Positions 1 through 10,753 are shown, numbered from the stretch's first letter. The stretch: DNA of 64,000 nucleotides from Hyphomicrobium_A sp963817485 (GCA_963817485.1 CAWFOR010000010.1:124001-188000), one strand, 5' to 3'. Notes: generated from the sequence alone by a model not told the origin. Translations and numbers: made by a program.

Positions 1-2784
1 GGGACAGTTGGTGGCCCAGTCGGAGTTCTCTGTCGTGATGACGTTGGCGCCGCTTACGGGGAAGTGGAATGTCGAGTAGACGACGCCCGGCGGCACGCGA
101 TCGGTGACCTTGACGCGCATCGTCGTTCCGCCGACGCGGCTCGTGAGCGAAGCGAGCGAGCCGTTCTTGATGCCGCGGACCTCGGCGTCGCTCGGGTGTA
201 TCTCGAGGATGTCCTCCTTGTACCAGACGTTGTTGTCGGTTCGCCGCGTCTGGGCGCCGACATTGTACTGGCTGAGGATGCGGCCCGTCGTGAGGATGAG
301 CGGGAAGTTGCGGTTGCTACGCTCGTCCGTTGGCACGAAGTCGGTCAGCATGAAGCGACCCTTGCCGCGCGTGAACTCCTCGATGTGCATAACGGGAGTG
401 CCGAGCGGGGCCTCGTCGTCGCACGGCCACTGGATCGAGCCCAGCTCGTCGAGCCGCTTGAAGTTGATGCCCTTGAAGGTCGGCGTCACGGCCGAAATCT
501 CGTCCATGATGGCGGCCGCGGTCGGGTAGATCATCGGGTAGCCCATCTCGGTGGCGAGACGGGAGACAATCTCCCACTCCGCCATGCCCTGCTTCTCCTT
601 CATCACCTGGCGTACACGGTTCACGCGACGCTCGGCGTTGGTGAAGGTGCCGTCCTTCTCCAGGAACGAGGTGCCGGGCAGGAACACGTGCGCGAAGGCT
701 GCGGTCTCGTTGAGGAAGAGGTCCTGCACGACGAGGATATCGAGAGACTCCAGCGCGTGCGTGACGTGCTGCGTGTTGGGATCGGACTGCGCGATATCCT
801 CGCCTTGCACGAAGAGGCCCTTGAAGGTGCCACCAGAAGCCTCGTCGAACATATTGGGGATGCGCAGGCCAGGCTCGGGGTCGAGCTGCGTGTGCCAGAC
901 CTTCTCGAACAGTTTGCGCGTCGCCTCATTGGAGACGTGGCGGTAGCCGGGGTACTCGTGCGGGAACGAGCCCATGTCGCACGAGCCCTGCACGTTGTTC
1001 TGGCCGCGCAGCGGGTTCACGCCGACGCCCTCGTGGCCGATGTTGCCGGTCGCCATGGCGAGGTTCGCCATGGCCATGACCGTGGTCGAGCCCTGGCTGT
1101 GCTCGGTGACGCCGAGGCCGTAGTAGATCGCCGCATTGCCGCCGGTGGCGAACAGGCGGGCTGCGGCGCGCACGTCGGCCGCGGGCACGCCGGAGATAGC
1201 TTCCAGCGCTTCGGGCGAATTCTTCGGGTCCTTGATGAACTTCTCCCAGCGGGCGAAGTCTTCTTTCTCGCAGCGCGCCGCGACGAAGCTGCGGTCGATC
1301 AGGTTCTCGTCCGCAACCACGTGACAGAGCGCGTTGAGCACGGCGACGTTGGTGCTCGGCTTCAATTGCAGGTGGTAGTCAGCCTCGACGTGCGGGCTCT
1401 TGACCAGATCGGTGCGCCGCGGATCGACGACGATGAGCTTGGCGCCTTCGCGCAGGCGCTTCTTCATGCGCGAGGCGAACACCGGGTGGCCGTCGGTTGG
1501 GTTGGCGCCGATGACGAGGATGACGTCGGACTTGTCGACGCTCTTGAAATCCTGCGTGCCGGCGGATTCACCGAACGTCTGCTTCAGGCCGTAGCCGGTC
1601 GGCGAGTGGCAGACGCGGGCGCAGGTATCGACATTGTTGTTGCCGAAGGCGGCGCGCACCATGCGCTGCACGACGTAGACTTCCTCGTTCGTCGTGCGCG
1701 AAGACGTGATGCCGCCGATGGAGCCGCGGCCGTACTTCTTCTGCGTGGCCTTGAAGCGCTCGGCCGCGAACTTGATGGCCTCGTCCCACGAGACGACCTG
1801 CCAGGGGTCGGTGATCTTCTCGCGGATCATCGGATTCAAGACCCGGTCCTTGTGCGTCGCGTAACCGAAGGCGAAGCGGCCCTTGACGCAGCTATGACCC
1901 TCGTTGGCGCCGCCGTCCTTGTAGGGCATCATGCGCACGACGCGCTCGCCCTGCATCTCGGCCTTGAACGAGCAGCCGACGCCGCAATAGGCGCAGGTCG
2001 TCACGACGCTGTGCTCGGGCTGGCCGTGGTCGACGACGGACTTCTCGATGAGCGTGGCCGTGGGGCAGGCCTGCACGCAGGCGCCGCAGGAGACGCATTC
2101 GGAGTCCAGGAAATCCTCGTCCATGCTCGCCGCCACGTGCGAGGCAAAGCCGCGCCCGTCGATCGTGAGCGCGAAGGTGCCCTGCACTTCCTGGCAGGCG
2201 CGCACGCAGCGCGAGCAGACGATGCACTTCGACGGCTCGAACTGGAAGTAGGGGTTCGATTTGTCTTTGGACTGCCACAGCGGGTTCTCTTCCCCGTGCT
2301 GGCGCGCAAACACGTGGTTGGAGCCATCGTAGCCGTAGCGCACGTCGCGCAGGCCGACTGCGCCGGCCATGTCCTGCAGCTCGCAATCGCCGTTGGCGGC
2401 GCAGGTGAGGCAGTCGAGCGGGTGGTCGGAGATATAAAGCTCCATCACGCCCTTGCGGATGCGGGCGAGCCGATCGTTCTGCGTCGTGACCTTGATCCCG
2501 GGCGCGACGGGGGTGGTGCATGAGGCGGGCGTGCCCTTGCGGCCCTCGATCTCGACGAGGCAGAGGCGGCAGGAGCCGAACGGGTCGAGGTTATCGGTGG
2601 CGCACAGCTTCGGCACCATGATGCCGAGATCGGCGGCTGCGCGCATGATCGAGGTACCTTCGGGCACGGTCACCTCGCGGCCGTCGATCTCCAGCGTCAC
2701 CGTCTTGTTGTTGACGGCGTGAACGGCTGGCGTGCCGTAGTCCTTTTCCTTGATGAGCGTGAGCGTCTCGGTTTCGCTCGTCAT
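1..2784 (-). CDS. fdsA: NAD-dependent formate dehydrogenase, molybdenum-containing alpha subunit (partial)
   Basis: Catalytic subunit of the cytoplasmic formate dehydrogenase that oxidises formate to CO2 and passes electrons through Fe-S clusters to the NADH-forming FdsBG module. The frame is open from the ATG at 2784 to the left edge, about 928 codons; FdsA proteins are usually around 950 residues, so only the C-terminal tail is missing. An N-terminal 2Fe-2S ferredoxin-like domain (CRLCLVEIEG) is followed by a NuoG-type Cys/His cluster (DHPLDCLTCAANGDCELQ), two 4Fe-4S motifs (CIVCSRCVRAC and CVSCGACVQAC), and the molybdopterin domain starting at CAYCGVGC. The motif DTCARVCHSPT carries the predicted Mo-ligating cysteine, so this is a Cys and not a selenocysteine enzyme. 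It lies 22 bp downstream of fdsB in the same operon; fdsC (fdhD) and fdsD would be expected beyond the edge. Confidence 0.95.
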   Translation of the reverse strand, partial: MTSETETLTLIKEKDYGTPAVHAVNNKTVTLEIDGREVTVPEGTSIMRAAADLGIMVPKLCATDNLDPFGSCRLCLVEIEGRKGTPASCTTPVAPGIKVTTQNDRLARIRKGVMELYISDHPLDCLTCAANGDCELQDMAGAVGLRDVRYGYDGSNHVFARQHGEENPLWQSKDKSNPYFQFEPSKCIVCSRCVRACQEVQGTFALTIDGRGFASHVAASMDEDFLDSECVSCGACVQACPTATLIEKSVVDHGQPEHSVVTTCAYCGVGCSFKAEMQGERVVRMMPYKDGGANEGHSCVKGRFAFGYATHKDRVLNPMIREKITDPWQVVSWDEAIKFAAERFKATQKKYGRGSIGGITSSRTTNEEVYVVQRMVRAAFGNNNVDTCARVCHSPTGYGLKQTFGESAGTQDFKSVDKSDVILVIGANPTDGHPVFASRMKKRLREGAKLIVVDPRRTDLVKSPHVEADYHLQLKPSTNVAVLNALCHVVADENLIDRSFVAARCEKEDFARWEKFIKDPKNSPEALEAISGVPAADVRAAARLFATGGNAAIYYGLGVTEHSQGSTTVMAMANLAMATGNIGHEGVGVNPLRGQNNVQGSCDMGSFPHEYPGYRHVSNEATRKLFEKVWHTQLDPEPGLRIPNMFDEASGGTFKGLFVQGEDIAQSDPNTQHVTHALESLDILVVQDLFLNETAAFAHVFLPGTSFLEKDGTFTNAERRVNRVRQVMKEKQGMAEWEIVSRLATEMGYPMIYPTAAAIMDEISAVTPTFKGINFKRLDELGSIQWPCDDEAPLGTPVMHIEEFTRGKGRFMLTDFVPTDERSNRNFPLILTTGRILSQYNVGAQTRRTDNNVWYKEDILEIHPSDAEVRGIKNGSLASLTSRVGGTTMRVKVTDRVPPGVVYSTFHFPVSGANVITTENSDWATNCP

Positions 2785-2806
2785 GGGGTGGCCTCGTTGT
2801 TCGCGT

Positions 2807-4465
2807 TCATTCGGCCGCCTCGGCACGCGCCGGACGGTGGAAGTCCTCGGGGAAATGGCGCAGCGCGCTCGTCACGGGCATGGGGGTTAACCCGCCCATG
2901 GCGCACAGCGATCCATCGGTCATCGTCACGCAGAGATCCTGCAACAGCTCGATATTGGCCTCGCGGTTCACGTCCGCGACGATGCGGTCGATCACCTCGA
3001 CTCCGCGCACGGAGCCGATGCGGCAGGGCGTGCACTTGCCGCACGACTCGATGGTGCAGAACTCCATGGCAAAGCGCGCCTGCTTGGCCATGTCGACAGT
3101 GTCGTCGAACACGACCACGCCGCCGTGACCGACCATGGCGTCCACTTTGACGAACGCCTCGTAGTCCATTTCGGTGTCGAGCTTCGAGTTCGGCAAATAG
3201 GCGCCGAGCGGACCGCCGAACTGCACCGCTCGGATGGGACGTCCCGACGCCGTGCCGCCGCCGTAGCCTTCGATGAGTTCACGCGCGGTGACGCCGAACG
3301 CCTTCTCGACGAGGCCGCCCTGCTTGATGTTGCCGGCGAGCTGGAAGGCGAGCGTGCCGCGCGACCGGCCAACGCCGAAGTCGCGATAGTAAGCGCCGCC
3401 CTTGTCGATGATGATCGGCACCGAGCCGAGGCTCAGCACGTTGTTGATCACGGTCGGCTTGCCGAACAACCCCTCGATCGCGGGAAGCGGCGGCTTGTAG
3501 CGCACGATCCCGCGCTTGCCCTCGAGGCTGTCGAGCATCGAGGTCTCCTCGCCGCAGATGTAGGCGCCGGCGCCCACGCGCACGAAGAGCTCGAAATCGT
3601 GAGGCGAGCCCTGGATGGTGCGGCCGAGCCAGTTGGCTTCGGTCAGGATCTTGATCGCCTCGCGGAATGTTCCAACCGCGTGCGGGTACTCGGAGCGGAT
3701 GTAGATGTAGCCCTTCGTCGCTCCAACGGCGATGCCGGCGATGATCATGCCCTCGATGAGGCAGAACGGATCGCCTTCCATCAGCATGCGGTCGGCGAAT
3801 GTGCCGCTGTCGCCTTCATCCGCATTGCAGCAGATGTATTTCTGGTCGGCCTTGGCCTCCAAGACCGTCTTCCACTTGATTCCGGTCGGGAAGCCGGCGC
3901 CGCCGCGGCCGCGCAGGCCCGAGGTTGTGACCTCGGCTACGATGTCTGCGGGCTCCATGGCGAGCGCTTTGGTAAGCCCGGCAAAGCCGCCGTGTGCGCG
4001 ATAGTCGGCGATCGACAGCGGATCGGTGATACCGCAGCGGGCGAAGGTCAGCCGCTCCTGGTTCTTGAAGTAGGGAATTTCGTCGGTGAGGCCGTGGGAA
4101 AGCGTGTGCACGCCGCCTTTGAGGAAATCGGCGTCGAACAGGCCCGCTACGTCGCTCGCGGCGACCGGCCCGTAGCCGACGCGGCCCTTATCCGTCTCGA
4201 CCTCGACAAAGGGCTCGAGCCACAGCATTCCGCGCGAGCCGTTGCGCACGATCTCGATCTTCGCGTTGCGTTTGCCCGCTTCGGCGGCGATCGCCTTGGC
4301 GACGGCATTTGCACCCATGGATAGCGCCGCCGCATCGCGCGGAACGAAGATCCTCGTGTTGGGCTCGGATGCTGGTGCGGCTCCGGCTTGCGGCTGCTTG
4401 AAGGCTTTGGCTTGCGCCTGCTGCTGCGGATTGTTTTGGTGGCGGTGTTTGTTTTTCTTGCTCAT
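2807..4465 (-). CDS. fdsB: NAD-dependent formate dehydrogenase, beta (flavin) subunit
   Basis: NuoF-like diaphorase subunit that binds FMN, NAD and a 4Fe-4S cluster and reduces NAD+ with electrons from FdsA. The 552-residue product starts at MSKKNKHRHQ with a Lys/Gln-rich linker, has a thioredoxin-like 2Fe-2S-fold region, then the NuoF core with the glycine-rich loop GLRGRGGAGFPTG, the site ICCNADEGDSGTFADR, the motif GAGAYICGEETS and the cluster ligands ESCGKCTPCRIG. The start is fixed by a 4-base ATGA overlap with the fdsG stop, a sign of translational coupling. A longer frame upstream is only read-through of the fdsG region. The gene is intact. Confidence 0.96.
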   Translation of the reverse strand: MSKKNKHRHQNNPQQQAQAKAFKQPQAGAAPASEPNTRIFVPRDAAALSMGANAVAKAIAAEAGKRNAKIEIVRNGSRGMLWLEPFVEVETDKGRVGYGPVAASDVAGLFDADFLKGGVHTLSHGLTDEIPYFKNQERLTFARCGITDPLSIADYRAHGGFAGLTKALAMEPADIVAEVTTSGLRGRGGAGFPTGIKWKTVLEAKADQKYICCNADEGDSGTFADRMLMEGDPFCLIEGMIIAGIAVGATKGYIYIRSEYPHAVGTFREAIKILTEANWLGRTIQGSPHDFELFVRVGAGAYICGEETSMLDSLEGKRGIVRYKPPLPAIEGLFGKPTVINNVLSLGSVPIIIDKGGAYYRDFGVGRSRGTLAFQLAGNIKQGGLVEKAFGVTARELIEGYGGGTASGRPIRAVQFGGPLGAYLPNSKLDTEMDYEAFVKVDAMVGHGGVVVFDDTVDMAKQARFAMEFCTIESCGKCTPCRIGSVRGVEVIDRIVADVNREANIELLQDLCVTMTDGSLCAMGGLTPMPVTSALRHFPEDFHRPARAEAAE

Positions 4466-4971
4466 GCCGCGGCCTCTTTGTCGAGGTCGCCAATGATGGC
4501 GTCGAAGCGCTTCTTGTCGACGCAGCCGAAGAGATCGCCGTCGATCATCATCGCGGGCGAGCGTGCGCAATTGCCGAGGCAATAGACGGCCTCGAGAGTG
4601 TACTCGCCGTCGTCGCTCGTCTCGCCGAAGATGGTGCCGAGCCGCTCTTCGGCATGCGCGCAAACCTCGTCGCTGTGCATTGCCTGGCAGGCTTCGGCGC
4701 GGCACATCTTGACCACGTGGCGGCCGGCGGGGGCGCGGCGAAACTCGTGGTAGAAGCTCAGGACGCCATAGACGTCGGCGCGCGAAAGGTTGAGCGCATT
4801 GGCGATGACGACGACGGCCGGATCGGGAACGAACCCGAGCTCGTGCTGGACGGCGTGGAAAATCTCGAGAAGCTCGTCGGGGCGGTCGCCGTGTGCAGCG
4901 CAAATGGCACGCGCCCGCTCCTCGCTTCCCGCGGGAACGTCGACGACTCTATTCACTCCCGATCGTGACAT
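4462..4971 (-). CDS. fdsG: NAD-dependent formate dehydrogenase, gamma subunit
   Basis: NuoE-like 2Fe-2S subunit that partners FdsB in the NAD-reducing half of soluble formate dehydrogenase. The product of about 169 residues has the typical helical N-terminal part (HAVQHELGFVPDPAV, then SRADVYGVLSFYHEFR) and the thioredoxin-like C-terminal cluster domain with ligands in CRAEAC and CLGNCARSPA. The ATG at 4971 was preferred over an in-frame TTG at 5019 because a purine-rich GGAAGA sits just upstream and family members begin near this point. It is the first gene of the fdsGBA operon and follows the LysR gene by 127 bp. Confidence 0.94.
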   Translation of the reverse strand: MSRSGVNRVVDVPAGSEERARAICAAHGDRPDELLEIFHAVQHELGFVPDPAVVVIANALNLSRADVYGVLSFYHEFRRAPAGRHVVKMCRAEACQAMHSDEVCAHAEERLGTIFGETSDDGEYTLEAVYCLGNCARSPAMMIDGDLFGCVDKKRFDAIIGDLDKEAAA

Positions 4972-5029
4972 TTCTTCCGCCTTATTGGCCTCTGGTGGGG
5001 CGAGCTGAGCTTGTCCCAACTTGTTTAGA

Positions 5030-5044
5030 ACCGATCAAATCGGT
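5030..5044. promoter_or_regulatory. Inverted repeat in the fdsG promoter region, candidate LysR operator
   Basis: The sequence ACCGAT-CAA-ATCGGT is a perfect 6-bp inverted repeat with a 3-bp spacer, 59 bp upstream of the fdsG ATG and downstream of the LysR gene stop. A second ATCGGT...CGAT arrangement overlaps its right arm. LysR proteins usually bind dyads containing T-N11-A upstream of their targets, so this is a reasonable operator candidate. No experiment or comparison supports it here. Confidence 0.4.
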
Positions 5045-5098
5045 GCTCTCGATGGGCTAATCGGGCCCGTCGATGCTGCGCTGCAGCAATGCCCGGTT

Positions 5099-6040
5099 TT
5101 AGGGCGCCCAGCTTCCCGCCGACTGCGGAGCCGACGTCCCGAACGTGACCGGCGCCAACAGCTTCGCCGCTTCGCGCAGAGCCTCGATAAGCGGCGAGAG
5201 CGGGTCGCGGTCCGCCACTACGAGACCAACGCTGTGTTCGACTTTCGGTTCAGCGAGTGGGATGGCCTTAATCCCGGAGACGTTGCCCAGCACCTCCAAT
5301 ATGTATTGCGGCATGATGCTGGCAAGACCCATCAATCTCACATTCGAGCACAGATTGATGACGGAATTTGTTTCGAGCCGCGGGATGGGATGACAGTTCG
5401 CCGTTTCGAACGCGCGGTCGATAATGCGCCGGTTCTGCATATTGGGTGTCAGCAGGCAGAGCGGCTCGCGCGAAGCCTCGCGCCAGGTCACCGCCTCGCG
5501 TTTTGCGAGCGCATGCGTCTCTGGGACGAAGAGGCAATAGCGCTCGATATAAAGTGGCGAGGCGAGAAGGCCCTCGATCGGCTCGTTGTCGAGATAAGTG
5601 ATGCCGACGTCGATGGAGAAATCGGCGAGCCCGCGGATGATCTCCTCCGAGCTGTGCGACAGCACGGTGAAGTCGATGCCGGGGTGGAGGGTACGGATCT
5701 TCTTTGTCAGCAACGGGATCATCGGCAGCGCCGAGGGGATGCCGCCGAGCACGACGCGCCCCTTGAGTCCGGTCTCGTGGTCCTTGAGGTGGCCGAGCTC
5801 CTCCTGCATGGCCTGCCAGCTCTTGAGGATGACTTGCGCCCACTTGAGGACGCGCTCGCCCTCGGGCGTGAGCCCGCGGTAGCGCTGGCCGCGCTCGACG
5901 ATTGGAACTTCCAGCTCCAGCTCGAGTTGACGGATGCGGCCCGAGAGCGTCGGCTGCGTCACGTTGCACGCCGCAGCCGCGCGCGTGAAATGCTTCTCGC
6001 GCGCGAGCGCCGCCAAGTATTGCAGTTGCCGGATGTCCAT
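5099..6040 (-). CDS. LysR-family transcriptional regulator, probably controlling the formate dehydrogenase operon
   Basis: DNA-binding regulator of 313 residues. The N-terminal winged helix-turn-helix covers about residues 2-60 (MDIRQLQYLAALAREKHFTR, then CNVTQPTLSGRIRQLE), followed by the periplasmic-binding-protein-like effector domain to the C-terminus. The ATG at 6040 is preceded by GGAAGGGG, a good ribosome site, and matches the normal family start. It lies directly upstream of fdsG on the same strand. LysR genes at this place in other fds operons (fdsR) act on formate dehydrogenase expression; that role is inferred here from position only. Confidence 0.88.
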   Translation of the reverse strand: MDIRQLQYLAALAREKHFTRAAAACNVTQPTLSGRIRQLELELEVPIVERGQRYRGLTPEGERVLKWAQVILKSWQAMQEELGHLKDHETGLKGRVVLGGIPSALPMIPLLTKKIRTLHPGIDFTVLSHSSEEIIRGLADFSIDVGITYLDNEPIEGLLASPLYIERYCLFVPETHALAKREAVTWREASREPLCLLTPNMQNRRIIDRAFETANCHPIPRLETNSVINLCSNVRLMGLASIMPQYILEVLGNVSGIKAIPLAEPKVEHSVGLVVADRDPLSPLIEALREAAKLLAPVTFGTSAPQSAGSWAP

Positions 6041-6432
6041 CGACCCCTTCCAGGGTGGTCGGCCAGGGCCCGGTTTTCGTGCCGCGTCAGATACCCGGGG
6101 TAGCGCGACATGACCTCGAAGGATCATCGACGGTTCGCGATGGAAAGGCAATCGGCCGGTGCCAATCGTGCCCGAAAGAATGATGGATTCTGCTGTGCCT
6201 TGTTGTTGCCGTGTAGGCCTTTGATATTCCAGATGAACAGTTCGCGGGGGACTGCCGCAAATTGCTTTGCTGCCGGGCGCGGGGACGGATGCGTCGCCGG
6301 GCTTGCGGAGTCTGCGGACGCGGTCGGGCTTGTAACAGCAAGACCATCGTCGGGGCGCTCGCACCACTGCACGAAGTTCGTGCGGGCAATGTCTCCGGCA
6401 GTTAGAGTGGCAGTACTTGGGAGTGTGGGGTA
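6041..6432. other. Divergent intergenic region between the LysR gene and a secreted protein gene
   Basis: These 392 bases separate the minus-strand LysR gene from the plus-strand secreted protein gene and should hold both promoters. I saw no RNA gene, clear sigma-70 hexamers or strong palindrome. Short frames on both strands lack recognisable protein features. Confidence 0.5.
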
Positions 6433-7305
6433 ATGGGCGCAAGCAACACCATTTTTGCCGGCGGCTCGCTGTTGGCAGTGACCGTGCTGATGGGCGCGTC
6501 GGCGCATGCGATGGAGCCGGCGCAAGCGCCGTCCGCGGCACCGTCGTCCGCGTTTTCGCTGCCGTCTTTCTTCGACGGCAATCGCGTGCCGGACCTGAAG
6601 GACGCCTGGCGCGCGGGTGACATTGCGCCCGCGATTTCATCGACAGTGCCGGCTGAAGGCGCGCCGAGTGCACCGCCGCCAAGCGACGACGCCGCGCTCG
6701 CGGCTGCCAAGGCGGTGATGGTGCGGGCGGAGCAGGCCGGGCGCGACGCTGCGGACGTGCGCCGGAAGGCGGAGGAGCTGAGCCGCCGCTTCGGCACAGA
6801 CAACGCGCCGGCGGTCACTACTGAAAGTGCGACTGTAGGCGCGACTGAAACCGCGCCAGAAAACGTGACTGGGGCCGCCTCCGCGGCGGTGGCCGATACG
6901 ACAACCGGCTCGGTCACGCCTGCAACTCCGCTGCCGCCACCCTCAGCCTTGGGTGTCCCGCCGCCGGCCGAGCCGGCCGATGCGAGCGCCGCTACCGCAC
7001 CCGCGACGAGCGAGCCGGACAAATCCAGCGAGCCGGCCGAGCCGGCGTCCGTTGCGGCTGCCACACCGGAGCTCCCCGCGAAAAAGCAGCCCGTGACCGG
7101 GACCGGCGCGCCGGCACGGGACCCACGCAAGACGGCGGTGTCCGTGGCCCCATTGCGCCCTTCTAACCCTCTGAATAAGACCGCCGCTGGTGACGCATTG
7201 CCGGTCACCGCGCCGGGGATGAAGACCACTCCCGGACCGACGAGCAAGGCCGATGCAATCCCCTCGAGCATCGGCGCCTTCGGCTGGGACTCCCAGCCCC
7301 AGTGA
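6433..7305 (+). CDS. Secreted Ala/Pro-rich protein of unknown function
   Basis: A 290-residue product with an apparent Sec signal peptide: hydrophobic stretch at about residues 10-25 and an AHA-type cleavage site near residue 26. A short segment (residues about 35-55, PSFFDGNRVPDLKDAWRAGD) could be a functional motif. A helical stretch follows (residues 75-120), and the rest is low-complexity Ala, Pro, Thr and Ser, probably unstructured. I do not recognise the family. It lies alone between the LysR gene and the groEL terminator. A periplasmic or envelope location is inferred from the signal sequence. Confidence 0.7.
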   Translation: MGASNTIFAGGSLLAVTVLMGASAHAMEPAQAPSAAPSSAFSLPSFFDGNRVPDLKDAWRAGDIAPAISSTVPAEGAPSAPPPSDDAALAAAKAVMVRAEQAGRDAADVRRKAEELSRRFGTDNAPAVTTESATVGATETAPENVTGAASAAVADTTTGSVTPATPLPPPSALGVPPPAEPADASAATAPATSEPDKSSEPAEPASVAAATPELPAKKQPVTGTGAPARDPRKTAVSVAPLRPSNPLNKTAAGDALPVTAPGMKTTPGPTSKADAIPSSIGAFGWDSQPQ

Positions 7306-7331
7306 GGCCATCGGGTCTTCCGTTAGTCCGC

Positions 7332-7369
7332 TAAAAAGAAAGACCGCCCGCGGTTGCCCGCGAGCGGTC
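7332..7369 (-). terminator. Rho-independent terminator of groESL
   Basis: On the minus strand a 12-bp stem (GACCGCTCGCGG against CCGCGGGCGGTC, one mismatch, 4-base loop) at 7342-7369 is followed by a T-rich run TTTCTTTTT. It sits 32 bp after the groEL stop and is the natural end of the operon. Confidence 0.85.
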
Positions 7370-7401
7370 CCTTAGTTCGCTGATTGCGGTGCAGGGAAAG
7401 C

Positions 7402-9045
<1,644 letters not shown>

Positions 9046-9114
9046 GCCGGCTCTCTCCTCAATGGGGAATTCGTGAATTGCGGGGTCGCGGGGATCGTGA
9101 GGTCGTGGGCGCTG

Positions 9115-9405
9115 TTACTTCTCCAGCACGCCCATGATGTCGCTCTCTTTCATGATGAGCAGCTCCTGCCCGTCGATCTTGACCTCGGTGCCGCTCCACT
9201 TTCCGAACAGAACTTTGTCGCCCTTCTTGAGCTCGATCGCGATCAGCTTGCCGGCTTCGTCGCGTGAGCCGGGCCCGACGGCGATGACTTCGCCCTGCTG
9301 GGGCTTCTCGGCGGCCGTATCGGGGATGATGATGCCACCGGACGTCTTGGTTTCGCTGTCGACGCGCTTGACGACCACGCGGTCGTGCAGGGGACGGAAT
9401 TTCAT
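9115..9405 (-). CDS. groS: Co-chaperonin GroES (10 kDa)
   Basis: Heptameric lid of the GroEL folding chamber. The product has 96 residues, the normal length, with MKFRPLHDRVVVKRVD at the start, the mobile-loop region SETKTSGGIIIPDTA, and the conserved GPGSRDEAGK and GDKVLFGKWSGTEVKIDG segments. It is the first gene of the groESL operon. Promoter and CIRCE operator lie 50-120 bp upstream. Confidence 0.98.
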   Translation of the reverse strand: MKFRPLHDRVVVKRVDSETKTSGGIIIPDTAAEKPQQGEVIAVGPGSRDEAGKLIAIELKKGDKVLFGKWSGTEVKIDGQELLIMKESDIMGVLEK

Positions 9406-9455
9406 GGGAAATGGAGCTCCAGCTTACGCCGTTCGGGCGTGGGTGTGTTAGCAAC

Positions 9456-9482
9456 TTGGCACTTTGCCGATGGGAGTGCCAA
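9456..9482 (-). promoter_or_regulatory. CIRCE operator (HrcA binding site) of groESL
   Basis: Two 9-base arms, TTGGCACTT and GAGTGCCAA, are separated by exactly 9 bases, the CIRCE geometry (consensus TTAGCACTC-N9-GAGTGCTAA). It lies between the predicted start of transcription and groES, where HrcA would block transcription at normal temperature. Confidence 0.88.
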
Positions 9483-9492
9483 AGCGCCAGGG

Positions 9493-9521
9493 TGATACTC
9501 GGGCGCGGCGCGGGCTGTCAA
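9493..9521 (-). promoter_or_regulatory. Sigma-70-type promoter of groESL
   Basis: On the minus strand a perfect TTGACA (9516-9521) is followed after 17 bases by GTATCA (9493-9498). The predicted transcription start falls just upstream of or within the CIRCE element. Confidence 0.75.
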
Positions 9522-9622
9522 GGAACGCAGGTTGTTGGCGCCTGCTATCGGACAGAATTGGGTAACGCGAGCGTAACGGCGACCGCTTATTCTGCAGCTT
9601 TGCATCGGCGGCACAGTCTCCC

Positions 9623-10753
9623 TTGTCAGACCTTACAAATTGGACCGGCGGCTGGGGCGAGAACTGGCCGCGGCTGCGCCAGGCCCTGCAGACGACGGTT
9701 GCCGCCTGTCTCGCCTACGCCGCCGCCGGACTGCTCCAAGCGCCCCAGGGCTTCTGGGCGGTGATGACCGCCATCCTGGTGACGCAGGTGAACGTCGGCG
9801 CCTCGCTCGGGCTTGCCGTCGACCGCCTGCTCGGCAGCTTGCTCGGCGTAATCGTCGGCGGTGCCGTAGCGCTCGCTGTTGCGGACCACCAGGAGTGGAA
9901 AATCCCCGCGCTGGCCGCGACGGTGCTCGTGCTCGCTTACTTTTCCGCGCGCCGGCCGCCCATGCGCATCGCCTGCGTGACGGCGGCAATCGTCATCCTC
10001 GGCGATCCGCGCTTCGGACCGCCGCTTTCCGCTGCCGGCTACCGTATGCTCGAGGTGACGATCGGCGCCGGCATCTCCGTCCTGACGACTCTGATGCTCT
10101 TTCCGTCGCGGGCCGGACCTGCCTTTGCCGAGCACGTCGAGCGCACATTGCCGATGCTTTTTGACGTCATGGCCGGCGCGCTTGCGAGTGCGCTGGGCAA
10201 GCCGAGAGATCAGGATGCGATTACGGCGTCGGGCGCCAAGATCCGCGCGGCGTTTGCAGCCGGGGACGTCTTGGCCAAGGAAACGCGCCTCGAGGTCGCG
10301 GGCTTCCTCGCGGACCATCCCGATCCCGACGCGGTGCTGCGGGCGCTGCGCCGCTTCTGGCATACGGACATCATGCTGCTGCGCGCGGTCGCGGAGCCGT
10401 TGCCGGCGGACGCCGTTGCGGTCCTGCGGCCAAATCTGGAGAAGCTGTTGGCAGCCGTCGACGCCCTGCGAGCGCAATATGCGCAAGCCACCAGCGCCGC
10501 CGCTGCGCCTGACCTCTCCGTCGTCCTGGACGCGCTTTCAGCGATCGAGCGCGATGTCGCGCAAATGCGCGAACGAGGCGAGTTGCGCGCGCTGCCGCTC
10601 GACGATGTGCTCCGGCTCATGACCTTCGACTTCGCGCTGGGTCAGCTGCGCGCCAACCTCAAAGACATCGCGGCCCGTAGCCAGGATCTGGCAGGCCTTT
10701 CCGGCACTGCGATCCCCTGGCTGCGCAACTTGACCCGTTGGGCCAAAACCTAG
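9623..10753 (+). CDS. FUSC-family inner-membrane protein (aromatic acid / fusaric acid exporter type)
   Basis: A 376-residue protein with an N-terminal membrane half (about residues 20-165, roughly six hydrophobic segments; GFWAVMTAILVTQVNVGASL and the DRLLGSLLGVIVGGAVALAV glycine zipper are typical of the FUSC fold) and a soluble helical C-terminal half. FUSC proteins are thought to export aromatic acids and other small organic acids; the substrate cannot be told here. The apparent start is TTG at 9623. It stands alone, divergent from groESL. Confidence 0.75.
   Translation: MSDLTNWTGGWGENWPRLRQALQTTVAACLAYAAAGLLQAPQGFWAVMTAILVTQVNVGASLGLAVDRLLGSLLGVIVGGAVALAVADHQEWKIPALAATVLVLAYFSARRPPMRIACVTAAIVILGDPRFGPPLSAAGYRMLEVTIGAGISVLTTLMLFPSRAGPAFAEHVERTLPMLFDVMAGALASALGKPRDQDAITASGAKIRAAFAAGDVLAKETRLEVAGFLADHPDPDAVLRALRRFWHTDIMLLRAVAEPLPADAVAVLRPNLEKLLAAVDALRAQYAQATSAAAAPDLSVVLDALSAIERDVAQMRERGELRALPLDDVLRLMTFDFALGQLRANLKDIAARSQDLAGLSGTAIPWLRNLTRWAKT

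Noticed and set aside
64..2523. Plus-strand open frame of 819 codons across the formate dehydrogenase gene
   Set aside because: It is the antisense shadow of fdsA; the minus-strand frame encodes all FdsA motifs, and the plus frame is Arg/Ala/Val-rich with no family features.
3125..4324. Plus-strand frame of 399 codons
   Set aside because: Antisense shadow of fdsB, which is full length with clear NuoF motifs.
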